A stretch of DNA of 64,000 nt from Effrenium voratum. Its lineage: Eukaryota > Sar > Dinophyceae > Suessiales > Symbiodiniaceae. Of the stretch, positions 25,211-36,515 are shown one piece after another. Where the stretch lies: assembly GCA_963377175.1 (NCBI GenBank), contig CAUJNA010003777.1, positions 26,001-90,000 of the forward strand. The letters are read 5' to 3'. The first letter of the stretch is position 1. Each line of letters opens with the position of its first letter. Made by a program: the position numbers and the translations under genes. The notes under the pieces were generated by a model, which did not search any database, was not told where the DNA came from, and was given only the letters and a program-made list of their open reading frames with translations.

Positions 25211-26757
25211 TTTCTTTGTTTATGAAGCATCAACGAAGCCTAAACAACAATTCTCGTTAGTCATCCATGCCGAATCAACGATGCATCATCAATTAGTCAT
25301 CAATGACCTGGTTGATGCAGTAACTTGTCACAACTACACAGAGACCAAGAGACCAAGCGACCCTAAACAAGGAAACTTTCGTGCCCGAGGACTTTTGGGC
25401 CCCGAAGGATTCCTTGGGACTGAGTTCTTCGCTGAGGAACTGCACAATGCCTTGCGGCTATATGCCGGCGGAGCATGGCTTATCCATCAAGTCTGCAGAC
25501 GTGGAGATCAGGCGGGATCAGTCACCTGCCTCCAAATCGATCTTGTACTTTGAGGTCCCAATAAGCGGAATCTGCACATTACATACTATTTCCTACGAAC
25601 GCCATGGCCCAAGAGTGGATCCAACAGGGCGAACTGGGGGGGTGGCTTGGCCATCACCAGAAGTAAACCATAGCCCCCCTTCGGCCAGCCCCGGGGTTTG
25701 GACTAGGGGTATTATGCCTTTGCACTTTTTGATGTACCCTTTGAATCCCTTTTTGAAGAAAGAATCCCCTCACTTTCAGTGCGCACCAAAAGCAACCAGA
25801 AGAGTGTTGAGGTCCATGGCTGGTGATGCTAGTGCAAGATGTCGCAACCGAGGCAACCAACAAAATGTCTCTTATTGGGAGACAGACTCCGCACTTACAG
25901 ATAAACTAAAGTGTTCTAGAATTTGCATACACAGATGTATCACATTTTTCTATATAAAAACAAATATAGTTATATATATATATATACATCATTCTACACC
26001 CCGTATATATGGTCTCGTGCACCGCGTTGATTGAAGACACCGAAACAACCGCAAGAGATTCTCATTTCTCCACTTCTTGGGCTTGAAGGCGCTTGGGACT
26101 TTTGAGCCTTTGAAACTTTAGTGGTAAGCAAACATGTCTGAGTTTCTCATGAGTGCTTGAAGCAATACCCTCATCCCTCGCCGTGTGTGGTTGGTTCTCC
26201 AGTGAATAACAGTGAACCCGAAAAGGATTCACTCTTTTTCTACCAGGTCGCTGGTTGCAGCTGGCTTGAATACGACAAACACATCTGCCAGGGGAGCCGT
26301 GGCGATGGTGCGGAAGGCTCACTTGCCCTTCTTGGAGTTCGGGCGCGGGTACAGGCCGGGCATTGTTGTGATATGTGGCATCAAGCATATGCAGTCATGC
26401 TAAATCATGTTGGAACTCCAGATTTTGGTTGTTCATAGTTTGGTGTATTGGTTAATAATCCAGTATTGCCAGACTTCACTCATTTAATTAAATGTATCTT
26501 TCGACCAGCAAACATGAACTGAACTGGACATAACGGTGCCCTCACACAGAGCGACCTTTCACCAAACAAGTGGTTTGCTGCAAGTTCGCTTTTGGCTTCC
26601 TTTCAGATATGCTTTTGCCTTATAAGTTTCTTAGCACCATTCAGCCCCAAAATTAGCATTGCTCAAGCACATGAAATCAAAAGGGTTTGTCAAACTTTGA
26701 TTCTTTTGGTTCCGGGCTTCGAACTTGGTGTCCTTGGCTCAAGCTTCGGTTCTAGTC
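25211..26757. other. intergenic stretch between two host genes
   Basis: No splice-bounded exon is evident. It contains a (TA)n run at about 25973-25988 and stop-rich sequence in all frames. It probably holds the 3' end of the upstream gene and the promoter of the NAD(P)-binding gene, but no promoter motif can be recognised with confidence. Confidence 0.4.
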
Positions 26758-29700
26758 ATGGCGAGACGTCGCTCGCCTGCCGCGGCCCTGGCCCTGGCCT
26801 TCGTCCTTTGCTTGGCGCAGCTCGCCTTCGTGCCGAATGCCGCGTCGAATCAGCGCCTGGAATCCTCCGAGCGCGCTCCGCGCGAGCGGGAGGCCTGTGG
26901 AAGCCGCGTCTTCTCGTCTTGTTTCGAAAGGCAACTTTCTGTGAGTCGCCCTTGGGGAAGGCCCTCCTCACTAGTAAAGCAACAGGTGCTAAATACTTCG
27001 CACACATGCATGGTTCTCCCATGCTCGTGAGGCAAATTGGTTGAGTACCCTGCGACCCCACTCTAGTTATCCAAGGACCCTTGTAGCTCACATGGGGAGC
27101 GGGATCCACTTTTGGCATCACAGGCCGTTTTGTCAACTTTCCACAGGTCGGGTACCGGCGTGGCCTGGTGATGGGCGGCCTGTTGCTGGCATCGTCCCCC
27201 ATGGAGGCGAGGGACGCTCAGATTCCGGGGTCTCAAAATGTGCCCTTTTTGGGGTGTTCAAACATCACCTGCTCAGTCAATTTCAAGCGGAGTTACCTAT
27301 GAGTGTGGAGATGTTTGGGGATACGCAACCCTGGTGCTGTGCAAGACATGTGAGGAGCGCCCAAACTCACTGATGGCCATGTAGGAGGTGACTGTGGGTA
27401 TCTGGCTTCATGGGGGGTAATGATAGTTTTTCTCCACCCCCTAACCTTCATGGCATTCTTCGTAAATTCAAAGAACTGGATTTGAGTGTGTGCCAGTGTA
27501 AGCACTGAACATGCCGACACCAGCCTCAGTCATGAGATGCTTGATTTGAGACCCTTGCAACAAGCGAGCCAGCCAGCAACACAAGCAAGCACAAACACAC
27601 CAACAAAAAACACAAAACAGACAGACAGACAGACAGAGACAGAGACAGAGACAGAGACAGAGACAGAGACAGAGACAGAGACAGAGACAGAGACAGAGAC
27701 AGAGACAGAGACAGAGACAGAGACAGAGACAGAGACAGACAGACAGAGACAGAGACAGAGACAGACAGACAGACAGACAGACAAGCAAGCAAGCCAGCAA
27801 GCAAGCAAACAAGCAAACAAACAAACAAACAAACACACAAACACACACACAAGCAAACACACACAAACAAACACACACACACACAAACAAACACACAAGC
27901 AAGCAAGCATTACAGAACAAGGCGAGTTTCCAAATAATGACAAATCAAACAGATCGTGAGACATAATCTGGACAATTAGACACACGCATTCTTCCTGTGG
28001 CTTGCAAGCCAAATCCATCGTAGGAACCATACATATCCTTTCTAGATAGAAACAATTCCGCACTGGCTTAGAGTGGCTTTCTTCCATTTACACTCTCTCC
28101 CACTAACATGGCACCTGTCAAAGGGTTCCTTGAAGCGGACCTTTTTTTTGCAGGTATCCCACAAATGCTATGTTGGGAGCAGGGGTGGAAAAAAGCATCC
28201 GGCACTGGCTTAGATTGGCTTGTTCCGTTTACCAGGCAAACCCCATGGATTTGGTTTTAACGGGTCGCCTAACGTTGAGGCGATGGCAGCTCCCAAGACC
28301 ATCCTGGTGGCCGGAGCCACGGGGCAGACGGGGCGGCGCATCGTGGAGCGGCTCAGCAAGACGGACTCCGTGGCTGGACGGCGAGCTGGGTGGATTTGTG
28401 TTCACCCGCCTCGGGTCGTTCACTGGGCCCTTGTTTTTTTTCTTTCTTTTTTTTTGGGGGCGGGGGGGGGGGTTATCAAAGTCAGCAAATGGGGGTGTTT
28501 CCCGAAAAATCCTACCCCCGCCCCCCGATAAAGGTAAAATAGAGGGGGCAGGTGAACTGTGCAACATGTGTGCTTTGAAGGAAGGTTGAAAGTTAAAGGT
28601 TAAACCCGTTTATGGTCCCACATAATCCCACTGGTCAACCAAAAAAGTAACATGTTGCACGCCCAGGTGGCAGTGCTCGGGGGCGTGCGTGATGTGACGA
28701 AGGCGCAGAAGGAGCTGAGCAAGTCGCGCCTCGGTTTCGTTTTACGAAGCGCGAGGTTGAATTGCAAGGGGCGGGTGTGGCTCCGTGTCAAAACAGGAAA
28801 ACCCAAAGGGTAAGTGGTTGCATTTTGATGGGTTCTCGAAACTACTTTTGGGGGTCGAATCCCAGGTGCCCAGCATTTCACTGGTCATTCGGTAAGAAAG
28901 TTGTCGCTTCTTGCAACGGGTCGCCACTCCCCCTCTGCCTTCTCCCTGGGGTTCCTCCAAACAAGCCTGCAAAGGCCGTATCTTTGGGGCAACCCGGAAT
29001 CTCCAAACACCTTGCTATTTTTTGACAGGCAGAATCTGAACACGTGATTTCTGTGGCTGCGCCTTTTGTTGTGGGGCCAAGTTCTGGTCCGGTCAACGGG
29101 TTTCTCACTTCCGGGATACCCAGGTCCATTGCCATCCGGGGCGCCATGGTGGACGAGGTCAAAGCGGTGGACACCACGGGCGTGTCCTTGAAACCGCTGG
29201 ACGTGGCCAAGGATTCGGTGGACAAACTCGCGGAGACCTTGCCACCAGATCGCAACAAGGGGTGGGGGGCTACCCCAACCCGCTTGAAGTCGGCTCGGCA
29301 AAATTGGGCGGACATTCTTTACATATCTGTGATGTAACAAGACCTGCTGGCTCGTTACATACCCCGCTTGCATACCTTCGCTACCTACCTTACATGAACA
29401 AAACCGCCAGGGGGCTTGGTGGTTGCCTGCCCCTTGCTGCATACCCCAACACATACCCAGACTCTCAGTGGTTTCCCGTGAGTGCCGGCACGCTTTCGCA
29501 GGACATACCTGTGAAGAGCAAACTTAAAGAGACTTTCAGGCACTGTTTTCCCGTTACACACTTACGTAAGAAGGAAAGGTCATGGCCCTCTGGAGGCCAA
29601 TAAATCAATCAAACCCTGGTTGAACAAAACAGACAAATGATAAACCCGCAGTCATACCCTGGTTTGCTCAGTTGGTAAATGGCTTTCCGCAGCCTGGGTG

Positions 29701-32255
29701 TCAACCAGTGAATCGCAGCTACCCGTGTGTGCCATGGTCAGACCTCACGTGGGTCAGAATCACGGTTCCTCTAGGAACCCTCACATTGGTTTCCGATAGC
29801 CCTTAGCGGGGGGGCGCCGCAACAGGTTTGAATTTCAGGCAGTTTCAGGCAGAAACAAAGCAGCCCAACAAACCGGAGGATGTGCTGTGAGGTGTGCGCC
29901 AACCACAAAAACAGAACTGCCTGAAATTTCCCGACCCGCCCCGGCTGAGGGCCGGCCGCCAAGTGGTCTAACATCTCCAGAGCTTGATCAGTCTTACCGA
30001 CCCAAGTAGAGGGGTCTTCTGACTGTGGCACATTGAACTCACTCGAGCAGCGCCCAAAACTATTTCCTCTTCGCCCTTTTAGTAGAAGGTTCTACTATTT
30101 GGTTGTTCAAGGCTTGCAGCGTCGCTGTATACTCATACTCATACCCCGGTTTGAGACCTGACCTCAATCTACAAGAGCCGTAGCAAGAGAAATCCACCGG
30201 AAGGTCATGACACTTCATGGTCCTCAGCTAAACTTGGCAGCCAACAAGGCCTTGAGACCCCGCAAAAGCGTACAGTCCGAATCTTTCCTCGCGAGCGGTG
30301 GGGGCTTTAGCCTTGGCTCCAGGGAAGCCGCTGAACTGGAATACAGCTTGCATCATTCAAGGGTACTTGAAGCCCAAGCAATGAACCTTGGTGGCCAGCC
30401 GTCCGGTTCCATAGCTTTATAGGCTTTTAGGGTTTAGTGGTGGTTTCCATTTAACTCACTGAAAGTTAAACCTTTAGCAGGGGATCTGAGGGCAGCCCAG
30501 GATCGGGGAATGATGATTGTAATACTTCACATTTAGATCCAGCTTTGCATATAGTGTTCAAAGAGAATCGCGCAACTTGAAAACGAATATCCGCAAGGCC
30601 GATGGGATTTTGGTTGCCCAAAGAAAGTCGGGGTGTGTGACTTGCCCCTAGGTCCTTGTGAGGCCCCAGGACCCTTAGTAACTATTCACCTCAACTCAAC
30701 TCGCTAGTAACTCAACTTACAACTGTCCGAAACTATTGTGCCACTAAACAACTGAGTACCCCGCCCCTCACCCGCCCCACTGCCAAATGCGCGAAAGAAT
30801 CCATTGTATTCCAACACGCGCATTGGCAAACAACCTTTTCATGTGTGTCTCGCTGCCCAAAGAACATGCGGCCTGCCTAGAAAGCAGACCATTTACTCGT
30901 AACTGGTTTTGGTTTGGTGGATGAAACATGGGCAGCCCGAAGAAGGTCTCCCTTCTGCACCAGGGTTTACAGGGTTGTACCCTTGGGGATCCAAGCATAA
31001 GTGAGGTTTCTGCCTTTTTTTCCAGATTATCCAGCACCATCCAAAAATATGACTGATGTCCAAGTTCAAGGAAACGTGATGCTTCTGGTTTGACTGATAC
31101 CCAGATTCCATCACACTTCTAGGGGTTGATTCTCATTCTTTTCAAACTCTTTCCAAGAAAGGAGCCTGGAAACAAATGGGCAAAGTCCCCACTAGCACAC
31201 TCCGCGCAAGGTCAATCAAACAGCTCACGGCAATGCCCTTCAGGAGCGGCTGCGACGCTTTGGTCATCGCCACCGGCTTTGTGCCCGGCAATCCCTTCGC
31301 CATGAACGAGGAGGCAAGTGCTGGGGTTCCCTTTGGCCCCAGACCTATCGCCGATGTTTTTCCATGTGGAGGGGGTTCCCCGGAGGGCTTCCCTATCAGG
31401 AGAGACAAAAGGGTGCCCTGGTTCCCTTTGGCCACAGACTGCAGGTGGAACGTGTCGGGTCGGTGGCTCACGGAGGGGCACGCAAATTCCAACGATTCCT
31501 TGGCCTAGGGGGTTTGCACCAAGGTTGGGCCGCCTCCTTGTTTTTAATTGTGTTGAAGCGACATGGTTTGAACAACCCCTTGGGTGTCCCTTTCAAGGCA
31601 GCCAGGGTCTTTTGGGAAGAACACAGTTTGCCCTATGCACCGTTTCTGAGGCCCACAAGGTGGACAACCTGGGCACCAAGGCTCTGGTGGATGCCGCGAA
31701 GAAGGACACGCTGGGACACTGAAAACCTCTGCAGTTGGGCGTGGGTGATTCCCCAAACGGCGATGTGGGCGTGTCTTTTTCTGAGGACACCCTTTTTCGT
31801 GGAAGGGAAACCAAAAGGACAACCGTTTGCACCATTTTGGGGGGGTACCATCTAGAACAAGACACGTGTTCGTTTTGGTCCTTGGGTTCGGGGATGATTC
31901 CAAGCCCCATGCGACACCAAACCTGGGTAGGTGTATCAACATGAACAGAATTCGCGCACATGACTTGCGTTTCACTTTGCGGATGTTCTTTGATTGTCCC
32001 CCTCCACCAGCAAGTCTGTCCGCTACTGGCTCCACTGGTTTCTGGCCGCACCTTCCCAAAGCCATGGAGATCAAAGCCAAAGAGAAAGCTACCCCCACCG
32101 TCCATAAAAGTCCATGCGCCCCGTAGGCCGGGGTGGGCAAAGTGGTGATGGTGAGCTCCATCTTGACCAACGGCCGCGGCTGGGGCCAAGAGAATTCCCC
32201 CGGCTTCCAAGTGACCAACGCCTTCGGCAACGTCTTGGATGAGAAGCTCGAGGCA
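26758..32255 (+). CDS. plastid-type NAD(P)-binding atypical SDR protein (3' end beyond window)
   Basis: Eight exons are visible: 26758-26892, 27147-~27220, ~28280-28369, 28667-~28740, ~29124-29241, 31244-31313, 31651-31704 and 32127-32255. The start is an ATG giving MARRRSPAAALALAFVLC, a signal peptide, then FVPNA like the FVAP motif of dinoflagellate plastid presequences. A second hydrophobic stretch in exon 2 follows a twin Arg (YRRGLVMGGLLLASSP). The mature part opens with TILVAGATGQTGRRIVERL, the glycine-rich Rossmann fold of NmrA-like/atypical short-chain dehydrogenases. GCDALVIATGFVPGNPFAMN and KVVMVSSILTNGRGWGQ follow. Introns of 254 nt to about 2 kb use GT, GC (31314, 32256) and GA (31705) donors. 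Exon 8 ends at VLDEKLEA; the expected next piece, with the rest of the substrate side, is not in the window. The intron after exon 8 holds a 30.4-kb mobile element. Substrate unknown. Confidence 0.82.
27600..27910. repeat. (GACAGA)n / (AAGC)n / (CAAA)n compound microsatellite
   Basis: About 170 bp of ACAGAG hexamer repeat is followed by AAGC, CAAA and CACA runs. It lies in intron 2 of the NAD(P)-binding gene. Long open frames here on both strands are repeat artefacts. Confidence 0.9.
30413..30494. repeat. small dispersed repeat family 2, copy 3
   Basis: TTTAGTGGTGGTTTCCATTT, CACTGAAAGTTAAACCTTTA and GCAGGGGATCTGAG match the copies at 10169 and 21639. It lies in an intron of the NAD(P)-binding gene. 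Confidence 0.55.
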
Positions 32256-32424
32256 GCCCTTCGGCTCAAGAGCCGGACCACTTGCGCCCAAAACCGGTTC
32301 CCATGATGAAGCTTGTGCCAAGGCATCTGGGGTTTTCATTTGTATCTGGTGTTTTCATTTTTTTGCAGTTGGCATTTGGTCAACTCCCACTGGCAAGAAT
32401 GCCAACGCATGAAGATCTTTTAGT

Positions 32425-32634
32425 GGAAAATGTGAGCCCGTTGGCACAGCGGGTTCACTCTTCCACTGCCACCAGTGAAACCTCATGCACACTGTAGAAG
32501 CTGAGCCCCAACGATCCACATGAATCAGTGAAGGAGCATGACTCTAAAAGGAAAATGCGAGCGCGTTTGCACAGTGGGCTCACTCTTCACTGCCACCAGT
32601 GAGACAGATGCATACTGTGGAAGCTGAGCCCCCC
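32425..32634. repeat. subterminal tandem repeat, left (2 units)
   Basis: Two imperfect units start at 32425 and 32550. Both open with GGAAAATG and contain CACTGCCACCAGTGA and GTAGAAGCTGAGCCCC or GTGGAAGCTGAGCCCC. CACTGCCACCAGTG is itself a short inverted repeat. Paired subterminal repeats close to transposon ends are typical recombinase or transposase binding sites. Confidence 0.6.
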
Positions 32635-33133
32635 ATGAAAAAAATGAATGGGTGCAGTAAAGTGTCATGACTTTTTCAATACCAAGCGCTGGCACCCAGG
32701 ACACCACAGCATTTTTCAAACAAAATCAGTGCTTTTCATAAAAAGGGTATGTATTTATTCAAGCTTGCAGGCTACATTTTTCCAACTGGCAGCCAGCTAG
32801 CTGTTTGCCAGTGTCACACTTGCTTGATGATGCTTGGCTGCCAGCTAGCTGGCAGCCAAGTATTTGGCCAAGAATTTGGCTGATGCTGTGGCCGCCTGAG
32901 TCCAGAAGAAGTTTCAAGCAGATGTTGTTCAACTTTCTACCGCTGCTTGGTGCACCCCCAGATTGCCTGATGGCCCAGAGTGCCAGTATCAGGAGCCGGC
33001 CAGCTGCTCACCTTGCATCAAGTTGCTTCAAGCTGCCACCAGCAGCATGCTTTGCAACAGTCAGTTTCACATGTGGCAGTTAGACACCAGCAAATCTTTT
33101 ACTTCTCACGCACGCAGTGACATGAAATCAGAA

Positions 33134-34576
33134 TCATCCTTCTTGAAGATGTGGCCACTTCCCAGGACTGAAGCCTTTGCCCTTGCCGATGGAGGTCATC
33201 ATTCTCTTCAGGGCTGCTTCCTCAGGGCACAGTTTTGAGATTGTAGGCTTGAGAGCACGCTGGGCAATGTTTGTACTGAACAAGTAATGCCCTGGTTGGG
33301 AATCTGGAGTTCTACTTTTGGATTTACTGAAGCCCAGGGGCGCTCCTTTGGGGTAAATGGAAAGCCCCTTGGTTCAAAGTCGAGCCCAGCAAAGACCAAA
33401 CCAGACCAAAAGTGGAGCCCTAGAATGCTTTGTTGTTTTTGGACTGGCCTCACGAGTGCGTTGGCCTGCAGTCTGATTGGCCTCATTGGTCTGCAGCTCC
33501 TTCTCCAGGATACGCTTCTCATGCTCCTTCCGCTCCTTCTGCTCCTTCTGCTCCTTCTGCTCCTTCTGCTCCTTCTGCTTGCTTTCTTCTTTCCTCTGCA
33601 GCCTCTTCTGGTTGAACTTGTCGAAGGCTTTCTGCATCTTCTCCTCCAGTGCCGCTGTGCCATGCTTCAGCGACTTGATGTTTCCACCTTTGCCGGAGCT
33701 CTCCTGTTTCTTCACCAGTGTTGTAGCCTTCAACTTCTTCACCTCCTCGCCTTTCTCTTTTTGCAGGGTCTTCTTCTTCTCCGCCAGCTCCTGCACCTCC
33801 TCATCTTTGATCTTCTTTTGCACTGGCTTCTTCACCTCCTCGCCTTTCTCTTTTTGCAGGGTCTTCTTCTTCTCCGCCAGCTCCTGCACCTCCTCCTCTT
33901 TGATCTTCTTTTGCACTGGCTTCTTCACCTCCTCGCTTTTCATCTTCTTCTGCCAGGCCACCTCCTCGCTTTTCATCTTCTGCTTCACCGGGAACTTCTT
34001 CACCGTCTTCTCTTTCAGTTTCTTCTGCTTCTCCTTTTCCACACGGCCTTGCTTCATCCTCCCTTTCCTTTCCACAGGCTCCTGCTTCATCTCCACCTCC
34101 ACCTCCTCCATCTCCATGTCCGCCAGCTCTGTCGGTGGCCCGCCGGGCCCTGTGGACGCACAGCTGTGCGATGAAGGGCTGCATGGTTCCTGCTGCCACA
34201 TTGCAGGAGCTCTGGGCGGGCGCAGCCACCTAGTAGGTGGTGGGTGCAGAGGAGCTGAAACAACACGGCTCAGCAACCTAGCAGGTGGCGGGTAAGAGGG
34301 ATGCTTTGGAGTTGGAGCAGAAGGCCTCAGCTCCTTTGGGGTTGGAGCATCAGGGCTTGGCAACGGGTAGCTGCTCGGCAACCTCATGGCGGCCACTGCC
34401 TTGCTGAAGGCTCCAGCTTGGAGTCGGGGCGCGCGTTGCGGCTCAGGAGGGGGCAGGGACCCTCTGGGTGGCACGACAATGGGCACCGCAAGGCGTTGCG
34501 GCTCAGGATGGGGCAGGGACCCTCTGGGTGGCACGACAATGGGCACCACAAATGTTGCAAAAGCAGTGGGTATCAT
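33134..34576 (-). CDS. TIR-borne Lys/Glu-rich coiled-coil protein, left copy
   Basis: The first exon starts at the ATG at 34576. It encodes a Pro-rich N-terminal part of about 140 residues with a direct repeat (VPIVVPPRGSLP twice). A charged coiled coil of about 200 residues follows, with a duplicated block (KKPVQKKIKEEEVQELAEKK) and a run of KEQ triplets. A short intron of about 39 nt then appears to lead into a conserved tail (LKPTISKLCPEEAALKRMMT) ending at the stop at 33134-33136. Translation of the tail stays open in a frame different from the 400-aa frame, which supports splicing. The right TIR carries an almost identical gene. Function unknown; a DNA- or end-bridging structural protein is a guess. 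No enzyme motif is visible. Confidence 0.6.
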
Positions 34577-35145
34577 GCCTGCCAGACCGCCTGCTGTGCT
34601 TGAGAATAAAAAGGCAATGGAAGACTAAGAATGAAGAAAGGCAATGGAAGACTGAGAATGAAGCAATGAAACATATTACAAGCCCTAAACCAACCTTTGC
34701 TCCCTTTGCAGAAGGCATCAAAAGGCAATGGGCAACGCTCTGAGGCTTTGGCCTCTTCTCCAGAGGCTGGCTGCTGGAGGCTGGCTGCCAGCAAGCTGGC
34801 GCCAGCTGCCAGCTAGCTGGTGCCAGCTGCCAGCTAGCTGGTGCCAGCTGCACATTTCGTGTTGCCTTGGCTGGCCACCAGTGAGATGGCAAGTCAGGGG
34901 CTGGCAGCCAGGGCTGCTGCTGGCAGTCACTCATCCATGCGCAACAGGTCTTGGCAGTGGAGGAGTGCAAAGTCCTGACAGTGGGCAGCCAGGCCCCAAG
35001 CTGTGTGACTGCAGCAGGAGTGTTTCAGGGGAGTCCTGCCTCCCTGTCAAATTCGTGCCTCAGGCAGCGAAGCCTGGCCAGGCACTTGCATGCAGCAGTG
35101 AGCTGTTGTGGGCACTGATCTGAGTCAGAGTGATGTCAGGCACGG

Positions 35146-35219
35146 CCTGGCGGCCAGCTTGCTGGCCGCCAGTGCCACGTCTTGCCTTCCAGGCCGCCAG
35201 CTTGCTGGCGGCCTGGAAG
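35146..35219. repeat. paired palindromes near the inner edge of the left TIR
   Basis: GGCGGCCAG-CTTG-CTGGCCGCC at about 35148-35170 is followed by a 15-bp-arm hairpin at 35186-35219 (CTTCCAGGCCGCCAG and its complement around CTTG). The same pair occurs inverted at about 59845-59920 in the right TIR. They belong to the element-wide CCAGC-nn-GCTGG family. Confidence 0.7.
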
Positions 35220-35551
35220 AAGGCAGCTCTATTTTGCGCCCCTCACTTCTGCTAGGCAGGTCACGGGCCGTGGGCTGTTGGGTGAAACCGATCACGGGCT
35301 GTTGGATGAAACCGATCAACCGATCGCGACACGGGCAGGAAGTCATGAAAGCAAGGAAGTAAACTGCCATGAAGTAATCTAAGAGGCCTAAAGATTACTT
35401 TTTTTGTGCGCTCCGCTAAGATTACTTTTGTTGTGCGCTCAATTTGTGTTCTCACATTGCACTTGCATTGCTCCCAATGTTCCTCTGGCTCTCAGAAAGC
35501 AGCCATCTCAACAAGTAATCATTGCGTTGACTTGTTGAGGCTATTTGAGGC

Positions 35552-36515
35552 TCACTTTTTCTGCTTCTTGCGTTTGACCAACTCACATTCAATGGCCTTC
35601 TTTTCGAGGAGCAGCTCATTTGTGGTGCAGTCTGCCCACTTTTTTTTCCCTTGTTTGTAGGCCTTATTCTTTGCCCCTGCTCTGTCACACGCTTCCTTGA
35701 CATCGTCCATGGTCAGTCTTCCATATCGAAGATGTACTTTGACAGAGCCAGGTGCATGTCGCCTAAGTTGTAGTGCATTCTGTGCAGAATTGAATGACAC
35801 TTGCTTGCAAGCCAGCGTCACTGAGCCAAGCGCGCGTATTTCATACTCATTGCCAAGCCCACGCCTTCACCCATGAGCTCTGTAATTAGTGTAGCCCGGC
35901 CTGTCAGCAGACAAGCGCGCTAACTGCCTGCCTAGCAAAAGACAACTGCAGAACCAGGCCTGAGTGCGGACGTAGGCGCGCAACATCAGGTGAGTGTTTT
36001 TTCCCCTGTCGCTGCAAACTTTGCAAAAACAGCGGGGCGCACCGCTTCACCTGTGTGTACACTGCATGGTAGCATAAGTGCGGTGTCTTTGATTTTTGCC
36101 GGCTTGGAAACATCCAACCGGTTTTGGGCACTGTGTACTTTTTCTCAAAGGTCACCTTCTTCAATCTTCCCTTGCCATGCTTGTGCCGCTTGGTCTGGGA
36201 AACTGTCAGTCCATCTTTCATGAGCTTCTTCACCCAGCCAATGTGTTGCTTCCTGATGTACACATCTCCAGGAGATTTTTTTGCTCCGCGGACCTGTCCA
36301 GTGACGGAGATCTTGGGCACATCGCCTTGCACGTTGATGTCCTCCACTTTCAGGGCCACAGCTTCTCCTGTTCGAAGGCCGAAATAGCCTGTGAACGCCA
36401 GCACGACTTGGAGTCGAGCACCGCACATTTTGCCAATGAATTTGAGCCATTCTGCCCACAAACGAACTGAAAGAGCTGGTGCTTGTCCTGTTTTTATCTT
36501 CTTCATAGGCGCCAT
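35552..36515 (-). CDS. tyrosine recombinase (phage-integrase fold), three exons
   Basis: Exons on the minus strand are 36515-35960, 35900-35834 and 35762-35552, joined by GC-AG introns of 59 nt (35901-35959) and 71 nt (35763-35833). The product is 277 aa. Box I is GYFGLRTGEAVALKVEDI with its catalytic Arg. Splicing restores box II as VARLRPHSGRATLITELM, the H-x-x-R motif, which is destroyed if the first intron is read through. The second junction gives MKYARHAPGSVKVHLRYGRL, where the Tyr of RYGRL is the likely nucleophile. These are hallmarks of the tyrosine recombinase family, which cuts and rejoins DNA through a 3'-phosphotyrosine. A Lys-rich tail follows. It lies just inside the left TIR and points at it. 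The N-terminal DNA-binding part of typical members is missing or lies in unseen upstream exons; the ATG at 36513-36515 may be internal. The class (Crypton, DIRS-like or new) cannot be told. Confidence 0.85.

Larger units (their letters stand above)
32309..35413 (+). repeat. left terminal inverted repeat (3105 bp)
   Basis: Inverted copy of 59652-62750. From the outer end inwards it holds subterminal tandem repeats, a CCAGCTAGCTGG palindrome at 32841-32852, a coiled-coil gene (minus strand, transcribed towards the outer end), more palindromes near 34.8 and 35.2 kb, and an inner edge ending TTTTTTTGTGCGCTC. A second copy of that edge motif (AAGATTACTTTTGTTGTGCG) follows just inside. Confidence 0.93.

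Noticed and set aside
27468..28087. Thr-Glu and Cys-Leu/Ser-Val repeat proteins on both strands
   Set aside because: Translations of the ACAGAG microsatellite.
33287..34174. Leu-rich 295-aa frame on the plus strand, and its mirror at 60891-61778
   Set aside because: It is the antisense shadow of the Lys/Glu-rich coiled-coil gene; GAG/AAG codons read backwards as CTC/CTT give the Leu and Phe runs.
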